A stretch of DNA of 64,000 nt, from positions 9,181,103-9,245,102 of the forward strand of contig JABAKD010000024.1 of assembly GCA_012845835.1 (NCBI GenBank), given 5' to 3'. A program made the translations under genes and the position numbers. The notes under the pieces were generated by a model. The model worked only from the letters and a program-made list of their open reading frames with translations. It did no database searches and was not told the origin of the DNA. This DNA comes from Undaria pinnatifida. Its lineage: Eukaryota; Sar; Phaeophyceae; Laminariales; Alariaceae. Positions 45,801 through 55,700 of this stretch are shown here, piece after piece. Position 1 is the stretch's first letter; every line of letters begins with the position of its first letter.

Positions 45801-46109
45801 GAGGGTGGCTGCATCCCAATTGGACCGCATGTGAGTGGCGAGAGGGTACAGGTATAGGCTACCAGGTCCTGGTAACGTGTATTCTGGTCTATGCACTTCG
45901 TCGGACGTACGCTCTTTGAATGCTGTTCGCGCATTACTCCCCTAGCGGTTGTTCGTGTGCAGCAGGTTGATGCGCTGTTGAGTCGCGACGAAGTTTACTT
46001 GTAAGTACCCTGGTATCAGGTACCAGGTATATGTTGCTGTTTTTTCTTGGGGGGGGCGAGGGGCCCCTGCTGGCTGTGTGCATGATATTGTTAATAGTAC
46101 AGCAGTACT

Positions 46110-46990
46110 GTTGGATGCACGTTATTTTTCTCTTTGGCGGAGCACCGCAGCAGTGTCCACGGAACTCCACGGCATTCCACGGCCATGTCCACGGCGTTCC
46201 ACGGACAACCGCGGACACTCCACGGGATACCGCGGACCTTCCACGGACCTTCCACGGGCTTCCACGGAATGCCACGGCAAGTAGCGGAACACCGTGGATG
46301 CCCATGGCACTCGCCACGTCAATTTCCACGGCACGGCATGATCCACGGCAATGTCCACGGCAGCACCCACGGCAAAGCCGCGGTCATCCACGGAAACGTC
46401 CACGGAAGCACCTAAGGCGCAACGCCCACGGACACGCCCATGGACTCGCCCACGGAAACACCCACGGCAAGACCCACGGCCACGCCCGCAGACACCGAGT
46501 GTCTCACATTATTGTGTTTTTCACAACCGTGGGACTAACCCTAAACCCTAACCCTGTCCCTAACCCTAACCGTAACCCATACTCAATACTATAGTATAGT
46601 ATCGGTCGAAGTGCCCCCTGATGACATCACTGGGGTAAAATGGTTGGAAATGTCAAATAGCGTGTATCAGTATCGGAGGGTTGCTGTGGCAACGGCCGCG
46701 TATTACCGCAGATGGCCGTGGAAATTGCTGTGGTTGGACGTCCGCGGAAACTGCCGTGGCAATTGCCGCGGACTTCCGTGGGTTGCCATGGTTGGTACGA
46801 CGGATTTTGCCACGGACAGAACCGCGGCACGTACCGTGGCCACAACCGTGGCATTTGCCGTGGAAGGGCCATGAGCCGTGGCACTTGCCGTGGAAACCCG
46901 CGGATTTCCACGGTAGCCCGTGGCAACACCCATGGAAATCCAAGAAAGTTCCGCGGTCATTGCTGCGGACCTCCGCCAAAAAGTCATATA
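46110..46990. repeat. Long inverted repeat of CCACGG minisatellite around a telomere-like centre
   Basis: Left arm 46150-46500: CCACGG every six to twelve bases. Right arm 46690-46950: the complement CCGTGG at the same spacing. The outer ends also pair: GATGCACGTTATTTTTCTCT with TTGGCGGAGCACCGCAGCAG on the left, against GATGCACATTATATGAC with TTTTTGGCGGAGGTCCGCAG on the right (minus strand). The centre 46520-46580 has ACCCTAAACCCTAACCC and CCCTAACCCTAACCGTAACC. Confidence 0.85.
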
Positions 46991-47384
46991 ATGTGCATCC
47001 ATGCGGGGGGGGGCTCCCCTCCTGGCTGTACGGTAATTCACAGATGCTCCGAGCAGTCCGAGTACGGGGGAGGGAGTAAAGGGCAGATACTTCTTGTACT
47101 CGCAGTATTTCGGGGATAGACCTACTAGTGTGGAAAATAATTGGGCGATTATTTCTAGCGATTATTTTTGTAGTTTTGAGGCTCCAGAAATAACTGCATG
47201 AGAAATAAGGGGTGTCCATTATGGCTTCTGATTGTTGGAAATTGGTTTTATTTTGAATTGGTAGGCCTTGCTTTCCCGTTTGCCTTGTTTTTTTTAAATC
47301 TGGCATGTACACTGCTGCTGCTGCCGCAGCAGCAGCAGCAGCCCCGAAAACAACGCGTAGGTGTTGGTCGATAAGTGACGGCAT

Positions 47385-47870
47385 AATCCCGATCGCGCGG
47401 GCCGTTAGAAACGGAAATCATCACACCCAATAATCGTTTAGCAATCGTGATAGGTTCCCGAGATGAACGGGCTGTTAGAAACAGGACTATCCGAAAGCAC
47501 AGGCAAACAGTGGTCGGTCAGTGGTGGCATAATCCCGATCGCACGAGCCGTTAGAAACGGAAATCACCACATCCATGATCGTTTGGCAGTCGAGGTGGGT
47601 CCCCGACAGGAGCGGGTCGTTAGAGACGGAAAAACCACCCGAAGGCACGCGCATAGTAGTGGTCGATTATCGATGATTTTCCCGGGCGCACGGGCCGTTA
47701 GAAACGGAATCACGGTATCATTAATCGTTTGGCGACTGTGGGGGGTTCTCGATATGAGCGGGTCGTTAGAAACGGGAAACCCACGCAAAAGCACATACAT
47801 GTAGTGGTGGGTCAAGTGGGTCCCCGATCGCACGGGCCGTTAGAAACGGACTACTTGGCTGTTTTAGCAT
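47385..47870 (+). repeat. Array of about seven 72-bp units with CCGTTAGAAACGG dyad
   Basis: GCCGTTAGAAACGG or GTCGTTAGAAACGG recurs at about 47400, 47470, 47549, 47619, 47694, 47764 and 47839. Two unit types alternate (GATCGCACGGGCCGTT and GATGAACGGGCTGTT), so the higher-order period is about 147 bp. Where the first unit pairs CCGTT with AACGG, the second pairs CTGTT with AACAG: the dyad is kept by compensating changes. Confidence 0.85.
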
Positions 47871-48280
47871 TTCGGAGTCCCGAATGAACGGGTCCCGGTT
47901 TGCACACGAAAAATCTAAGAAGGGGGAGGCGTCCCACTAGCGGAGCGCGACCGGTAGGTAGGTCGACCGCGTTTCGTTTGAGTGGGTGGGGGAGGCGTAA
48001 GCAAGAGGGGAAAGGGAGGGAGCGGCCCCTCCTTCCCCTCCTCCCTCCTGCTATGTTATGTAGAGGTAGGGGAGGCGTACACATCCGGGGGGGGGGGCGG
48101 GGGCAGTGCAGCCCTCCCCCCCCCCCCCCCCCCACCATTTCGGCTTCTTCAATTAATATAAAGCACCTTTCGTGGAAGTAACACCCAAAACCAGGTACAG
48201 AGTAGGCAGTGGTGACATGCGATACTTGGTACGAGTATTATCCAAAAGTCAAATAATCCCAGTTCGGAGAGGATGAAAGA

Positions 48281-48347
48281 GCTGTTATTTCTGGGCTCAG
48301 AAATCACCAAATCGACTGATTTCTTGCCTCGATTACTTCTGAGCCCA
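48281..48347. other. Long hairpin
   Basis: GTTATTTCTGGGCTCAGAA pairs with TTCTGAGCCCAAAAATAAC (18 of 19 bases) across a loop of about 28 bases. It could be the core of a small foldback element or a structured transcript. Confidence 0.6.
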
Positions 48348-48469
48348 AAAATAACGATGGATTCTGGTCCCACAATGGATGTTTTTCGTTTTTGGCGTCG
48401 GAGATCCCTGTTGAAGAGATAAAATATCGTGAAATTATCGCTCAAAATATTTCCCACAATAGTAGGTCT

Positions 48470-50115
48470 CACGTACTGCGAATACTGCGAGTACTCGCGG
48501 TATTTCGGGTTGCTGCAACGCAGACCAGGTACACCTGGTATTAATAGTTAAATTTCGAGGTTTGATACTGTGTGGATACTCCCAGTACATCGAGTAGTTT
48601 GGGGTGCGATATTTTGGAGTACCTTCAAGTGCCTAAGTATTTCGGGATTCTATGATCCTGATACTCGCGGTACTGCAGCGTTGTGGTTGCTGGTGCTGCC
48701 CTCAGTGCCAATGCTCGGAGTATTTCACCGTTTCGTACTGCGAGGTACTGCAAGTGGCAGTAATACTCGGAAGTATTTTACTCGTGTACTGCAGTGTTTC
48801 GGGGTTCAGCACTGGTGATACTCTTGAGTATTTGCAGTATTTCAGGTGTTTGTGCTGCGGGTGTTGCACTCACTGTTTTATGCTGCCCATACTCCCAGTA
48901 CTCGTAGCATTTTGGTCATCGATACGGCCAATACTCGCAATATTTCGGCCATCAGTACTGGCAATACTCCGAGTACTCACAGGTCTAAATGCTTGAAATA
49001 CTCGAAGTAAACTCGGTGTATAAAGTATTCTGGGAGCATCCGTGCATCCTTCGTCAAGAACGTCGGCAGGAGAGCTTGTGCTTCTTTTGATGCTCCTTTT
49101 CGTGACAGCGGCTGGTATGGCTGCGGTGCAGGCTGAGTTTCCTCCTCCAGCTGCGGCTGTGGCTGCAGTTGTGTTTGTGACTGGCTGCTGCTGCTGCGGC
49201 TATGATGTCTCTGCTGTAAGTGAGGCGCCCTCTCCGCCACCAGCAGAAGGAGCGCCCACGCTGGCAGGCTACGCAGTCGCAATTGCACACGGTCTATCTT
49301 TTCGTCGAGACGCCAACCGCGCTGAAGGTTGGTACTGGTGCTTCTGCTTTCGCCAGTAGTGCTGGATCGGTGTGTCGGTGGACAGTGTAACGGAATGTGT
49401 GTGGTGGCGTTTAAACCTTCGAACGTGTGGTGCACGTGCCAGTCGCGGGTGTTGGATACTGCTGCTTTATAAGCTTTTGAGGTTGCTGCGAATACTTCGA
49501 GTGCTCGCGGCATTTCGGGGTTCTGTACTGCGAATGCTTCCGGGCTCCCAGTATTTCGGGGCTCGATACTTTGGATACTCCCAGTATTTCAATATATCGC
49601 GATTTAACACTGTGGGTACTCCCAGAACTTCAAGTATGCCGGGGTTCGATGCTTTGGATACTACGAGTACTTGACGCTTTTTCGGTTTCTGTACTTCTCA
49701 TGCTCATGGTACTTGTATTTCGGCTGTTGGTACTGCTCATACTGCCAATGCTCGCAGTATTTCACCATTTTGTACTGCAAGGTGAAGTTCTTGGAGTTTT
49801 TCAGGGTTTCATACTGCGAGGTACTGCAGGTGGCAGCAATACTCGGAGTGTTTTACTCGTATACTGAAGTATTTCGGCGTTCAATGCTGGTGATACTCTG
49901 AGAACGTGCGGTATTTCAGATGTTTGTACTGCGGGTACTCGGAGTTTTGTCCTGCTCGTCCCAGTACTCGCAGTTTTTCGGCTGGCAGTACAACTGCTCA
50001 TGCTCCCGATACTTGCAGTATTTCGGCCATCAGTACTGACAATACTCCGAGTATTCGCAGTACCAACTAGTTCAAATACTTGAAGTATACTCGGGGTATG
50101 AAGTATATTACGGTG
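48470..50115 (+). repeat. ACTCGCAGTATTTCGG palindromic array and 1-kb direct duplication
   Basis: The unit is a near-palindrome such as AATACTGCGAGTACTCGCGG followed by TATT, scattered through 48470-49040 and 49480-50115. Longer blocks also match in order between the halves (for example TTTCGGCCATCAGTACTG with CAATACTCCGAGTA, and GCGAGGTACTGCA), so about 1 kb was duplicated. The non-repetitive insert 49040-49480 has overlapping open frames on both strands (Gln/Pro-rich on minus, hydrophobic on plus); I call neither. Confidence 0.8.
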
Positions 50116-50314
50116 CATACACGATGCTCACAGCAGCACTTATAACAGAGCAGGGGTGTATTGTGATATCGCTCGTTGCCGTGTCCTCACTCCGCGTGAA
50201 GTCGATGGACTAGTAAATAAAACCCAACAGTCGAGGTAGTTTCGCAACGTCACCAGTCTCTAGTGCTGTAAACGTACAAGTATGGCATACAGGAAACCTA
50301 CCAGGTATATCCTA

Positions 50315-51000
50315 AGAAACAGAAGTACCGACCCAGGCTGGGTTTCTTATTTGGGAGAGGGTGCGTTTTACACTAACTTCATTATTACGGCTCCCGTCGT
50401 TATTTTACTCCTTTAAATGTCAGTCTTTCTGATTATGGTACCCTGTTTTCTCTTATCATTAGACTAGTATATTGAAAAAGATGAAAAACACACTTCAGCT
50501 GTGAGATCGACCCAAGAGGAAATTTGATCAAAACTCTTCTTTGCAAGTTGCGTACTATAAGTAGTATATGTCATTTACTGTTGTAAAGAACGTGGATGGC
50601 CAGGTGTAACCGCAGAGCAGCTTCTGGAAGTCCTTTGGGGAGAGTGCGGTAGGGTTAATGTATGGGTTGTCTTCTGAAAGCAGCACTAGGTTTCTCGAAA
50701 GCAACAATCGCACGTGACAGCGGGGCGTGGGCTATCATGCCACCAGTGCTGCTATATGCTGTTTGTAACTATGCGAGCTGCCCGTGAGATGTTCGTGGTC
50801 TGGCAAGCTTTGGTGCTGCTGCGGTCCTACAGTGCAAGACGCCTTACAAGAAACAGGGTGATACTAGAGCTGGACTGAAATTTACAATTTACAAGAAAAT
50901 AAGAAATTCGGGAGCCGTTATGCTGATGTTGGCGTAGAACGGCGCCCTTGCTCAAATACAAAATCCGGTCTGAGCCAGTTTTCCTGGTTCTTACGAGATG
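50315..51000. repeat. CCCAGCCTGG-family copies and CAGCTGTGAGATCGA segment
   Basis: Plus copy 50315-50440 (GACCCAGGCTGGGTTTCTTA, GCGTTTTACACTAACTTC), minus copy 50870-51000 (GAAATTCGGGAGCCGTTATG), and between them 50472-50560 (CACACTTCAGCTGTGAGATC). No gene is recognised. Confidence 0.6.
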
Positions 51001-51479
51001 ATATGCACGGTACTGTGCTGCACTGCGTTTGTCTGCTGCAACCGGGGGCATTACGATGATAGCATTGGACTTTGACAGGCCGCGGTAGTCTTGAAACCGT
51101 TTTGTGACAACCGCATATTCGACTCTGTTTGCTTTTCGGACGAGGCGCGTAGGAGGACGGACTGTGGCCCTTCTTTTCATTCAACAAATGCTACTATTGC
51201 TATACCGGTTGTAATTTACGGTGATGGTTGAGCGTTACAGCCATTCGCAATTGTAGAGAGGACTCGTAGCATCAGCCAATATTCGTATGTACAAAGCTCT
51301 ACATGCTGGTGTGTACCAGGTACCTGGGCACAAACGTCGCGGCCCCTCATTGGTGCCGTGCCTTTTCCTTGCCTGACGACAACACCCGCACTAAAGCTGG
51401 ACCTCAGACTATCCTGGGATGCGCTCCCCCCAAGTACCGAGTGCACCCCCCCCCGGTACCACTAGTCGGGTGGAGCAGG

Positions 51480-51835
51480 AATTAGACGCACAGAGGTACA
51501 CTTGTGGCAAACCCGACGAAATCACAACTCACATAGCGGGAGAATGTGAACTGTACACGGAAGAACGGGGTGTGTTAGAGGACATGAGGTTGAACAGACA
51601 AATGTGACACGAAGAAGTTGGTACCTTTGATAGCAGCGAGAAAACGATCGCTGTTCTGGGAGATAGACGGTGGCCACAGACGGCCAAACAGAGGAGATAA
51701 TATCAAGCAACATAGTTTTTATGCGATATATGGAAGAAGCGTAATGAGCGCCCAAGTGTTCGACGTGTCTCTGTTAGGAGTATCAACGATGCTCCGTCTC
51801 GACAAGGATGCGTGGGCAATGGTCTGATGACTAAG
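51480..51835 (+). mobile_element. LINE (non-LTR retrotransposon) ORF2 3'-end remnant
   Basis: The frame RYTCGKPDEITTHIAGECELYTEER is the C-X2-3-C...H-X4-C motif found after the reverse transcriptase of many LINEs. After a TGA at about 51605 the same frame resumes with FDSSEKTIAVLGDRRWPQTAKQ, then shifts frame (GDNIKQHSFYAIYGR). The reverse transcriptase itself is absent, so the copy is 5'-truncated or eroded. Its 3' end (GCTCCGTCTCGACAAGGATG) is shared with the remnant at 27277-27545 and the R1 family. Confidence 0.7.
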
Positions 51836-52105
51836 GCAAGCAAAAAACGAGTACGCACCCTCTTTGATTTTCTCGCGCAGAGGGTTCAACGTTCCCACTC
51901 CTCACCAATTTCCATCAGATTTGGCTAACTTACGCTCTCGCGCTTTCCGCGACGCATGCAGGCGGGCGGCATCTCCCCCCTTGCGGGGCTGACGCCGCCA
52001 GGCAACATAATACCCTAATGGAGAATGATGGTCAGGGACGGTACCCGGACAAGGTTTTCCACGTTACCTCCTACACGTACTCGCCATCTCCGACGATGCT
52101 AGCCT

Positions 52106-52773
52106 ATGAGGAAGTGTTTCGATCTTCCCGACCAAAGCAGTGGCCTGGTGGAGGTGAGGGATCAAATTTTCTGCCCCGGCGTTGAAATGTCAGTCCCATA
52201 TTTGTTCCAGCGTTCGTGTGTTTGGCCCTGTGCGTGCTGCCACGGTGCCGGGATTTTACTCACACCGGCGACTGTTGGCATAGCAGTAGGACAGGGCGTG
52301 TTGGTCACCCAAAATAGTGTGTGCGCGGGAGCAAAGATGAAACGACTGGTAGTTCGCTCGGTCGCGACCGTCGAGCGTTCGCTCGCTCGGTATTGTTTTT
52401 GGCCGCCTTTGGGCCGTCTTCGTAGGTCGCGCCGTCGCTCGATCGATCACGCCGTCGCTCTTGTACCTAGCATGAGCTACTCGCTTGATTTAATGGTCGT
52501 GCCACTACTACTTCCAATACTGTCGAGTCCACAAGCGTATCTCTGCAGAAGACTGGGTGTGCCCTCACTTTATCGAATTCGATTTGCTGGTGGGGTCGAT
52601 TTGCTGGTGGGGTGGTCAGGCGATGGCCGAGGAGCATACTGCCAGGGCGGGAACTGCTCGGCGCCGCCTTCCTACAGTGTCGATGGCAAAAAGCCCGCGG
52701 TGCTGTGCGGGATCCACAGGGAAGATGGCATGCACCGCGTTCTCCACGATGACCGGAACTGCGGGTACAAAGG
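52106..52773 (+). CDS. EsV-1-7 gene, exon 1
   Basis: Open from an ATG at 52106. The last 154 bases carry the full first module (YCQGGNCSAPPSYSVDG, AVLCGIHREDGM) and NCGYKG, whose Cys opens module 2. Donor AAAGG|GTGAGC, phase 2. Only the part from 52620, after GTGGTCAG, is firmly supported by homology; the upstream 170 residues include hydrophobic and Arg-rich segments without family resemblance. Confidence 0.6.
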
Positions 52774-55700
52774 GTGAGCAGACACCACGGGGCAGGTGTA
52801 ACTGCCTCAGGCAAAAAAAGTAAACACTAGCCGGTGCATAGGTCGTATCGCATCAACGTTTGCACGATTTTTGTCGAAGTATTGACGATAGGTTGTGTTG
52901 GCTTTCTGAAGAGCACCTCGGGTAGACCGCTGACACTTTCTGTCACGCAAGGGCGTTGGACGTTGCGCGGCGTAGGCAATACAGTACAGCACACGTCATA
53001 AGCAACAGGGTGATAAGAAATTCAGGCTGGTATTTACAGGAGTGTAGGTACTCCGGGAGCCTTTACGTTTAATTTAGTGCAGAATCACCCCCTCCCAAAT
53101 TGGAAGCCCAGCCTGGGTCAGTATCTCCGTTTCTTGGTGGGTATCCTGTCCTGTACTGTACTGTCCGTGGAAGGGTATACGTTGGTATTGACTCTACTGT
53201 AGGCTGGAAAGCTCTCTATCTTGTCAGTGTTCATTCCCAGACGTCGCTTGGTGCCGACACACTCTGGGTGAGTTAATACTCGAGGCCCGCTGCAATGTGT
53301 CATAGAGTTCGTGCAGCGCGAGTGAGCGGCATCGACGTGCTTATCCCTTAGGTTTTCATGTTCAAAGTTGGATGGAGGCATTACATGTGCTGCAATATGC
53401 CAAGTATAGATACATTACCTTTAGGCATTACATGTGCTGCAATATGCCAAGTATAAATACATGACCTTTATACCATGTTAGTGTCGGCATACTGTTAGGC
53501 TAGGGACTGAAATATTTTTAGACGTAAAAAAGTCCCAAAAAATGTCTGCGGTCGTTAGCTGAAGAAAATTAATCTTAAAATAATTCACCAATCAGCGCTG
53601 GGGAAAGAATGGACACGTCACAAAAAAGAACTATTTATGTGTGGTATCACATATTATAGGATAATAAGAGTATTAATCGTAGAGGAGCTGCAGCGTCTCG
53701 CGGAAAAAGGGCGCAGCGGCGCACGCAAAGTACGTGAATCTGGTATCGTTCTCGCCCGGAACACCACGACGAGTGCTTGAGCAGCAGCGGACAAACGAGC
53801 GCGTGAGCGTGAGGGGGATTCACTGGTGGACCCTCGGCCTCGATGGCTGACAGCCCTCAAGTGCAGCCCCTACCGGGTCTGGTTGAAGGTGGATTTGCTG
53901 ATCTTGGTGCGGCTGCTGCTGCTGCTGACCCGGCTGCTGCTGCTGCTCATCCTGCTGCTGCGGTACAAGATGTTCCCATCCACAGCCATCGCCTCGGCCG
54001 CGTGTTGCACATCCTGCACATCTCCGTGACTGCGGGGTTGACAACTCTATGTTTCATGGGTCCTCTCGGTGTAGGTAGTTGGCATGAGTGGAAGGAGGAC
54101 CACTTGGTTGCGCTTCTGGGGTCTGTGTGGACACGTGTGTCATACTCGTACCATACTCGTATCATACCAGGTGTCAATGAGCCCTGCTACAAATCCTACT
54201 TACACTGCCTGCTGCTGCTGCGGCAACTGCGGCCGCCGAAGCGCGAAGCTTGTTCGTTATCCGTATGTTTCCGCCTGTGCAGCAGCAGCAGCAGCAACGC
54301 TCGGGTCAACACACTCTTATCGTGCAAAATAGCGTTGAGGAAAAACACGAAATCAACTACCTGGTATCGAGAAACCAGACAAAACATGCACAATTGATAC
54401 TTGAACTCGTATGATACTCGTATCATACCAGGTATCAATGAACCAACGCTTCTACAAACCATACTGCCCCTGCCTTCTGTTGCTGCTGCTGCAAATGCCA
54501 CCGATGAGTCACGAATCTTGTCGTGTTCGGTATCAGTATGGCTCCGCCCCAGCAGCAGCAGCAGCAGCAGCAAAGTGCGGGTCGACACACGATTGTCGTG
54601 CGAAGTTACAGAGCGGCAGAAGATAAAATCACCTACGATTTGTATCGAGAAATCATATTTGACCGGAAATTTAAGCAACGTTGATATGTAAATATGAAAA
54701 CCAAACGATCGTTACAATCCTGTCCAAATTCGTGCCAGGTATTAATGAACCAGCCCTGCTCCAAAAGCCTGCTGCTGCTGGTGTCGTGGAACTTGTGTTC
54801 GTTATCATAACATTTCTTCTCCTGCCCATCCTGAGCGCGGAAGGAGCAGCAGCAGCAGCGAGCCGCGTGTCGACACCGTGCGCTGCAGATATGCCTCCCA
54901 GTTCACCTGGACAAATTTTTTTCGTTTGCCCTTTCTCCAGGTTCTTTCTGGTTTTTTCGAATTGCCCATCACGAAATCGATTGTCGTGGTCCTCCAATTT
55001 AAGAGTCTGAAGGGCTGATTTTCCGTTCACTTTTTCTCTACGGATACTACGTCGATTCGAGCGGGGTTTGTTTTGCTGTATACTGCACATCCCAATGCAG
55101 GGCATGGCATTGTGTTTTGCACTACTGAAGCACGTCATAAGAGCAAGAGGAAGAAACCACAGGAAATGCATGTTTTCCCGCACCTTTCCGTCTATAAAAA
55201 CGTAAATTTGTACTCCTTTGCTAAACAAACGAATACATCCCAACGGCATGTGCCTGTGTGAGGTGTCTGTACGATGTTAGTATTGAAATCATCTCCAGCT
55301 CCGAGATAAACCACATACAAGTTCTCTGTGCACCTCCACTAAAACCAAACAGTTAGGGGTATGGCGGTAGTTTTACTTTTTCAGAATTTTTAATCTTGGC
55401 TGGTCGATCCGAATAGCCTGCCGTTTCTTTGGGTCAAAATAGGCCTCCAATCCCTAGCCTAACTGTGGACCTGTAGGTACCTTTGTGCACGGTAGCTGCC
55501 AACAAGGACAAGGACGGGTCCAACGGCCGCAGTACAACAGACGTGTACGTATGTGTGGGGAAAACGCTGCTTTAATTTGATATGCACCATACCCGCTGAG
55601 CTACCAGTCAGCGCAGACTGCTAGCTCAGTCAACATGTGTACGTCTACCAGTTGGTTCACTGCCTCACGCTGATGGTGGAAACCTTCGCAATCGCCCTAT

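Noticed and set aside
47385-47870. Regular spacing with a short palindrome, CRISPR-like at first sight
   Set aside because: Spacers are themselves repeated and similar, unit length is about 72 bp with two alternating types, and the genome is eukaryotic.
49042-49359. 105-codon plus-strand frame with a signal-peptide-like start
   Set aside because: A competing Gln/Pro-rich frame runs on the other strand, and the hydrophobic start comes from CTG/GCTG-rich DNA. No family or splice support.
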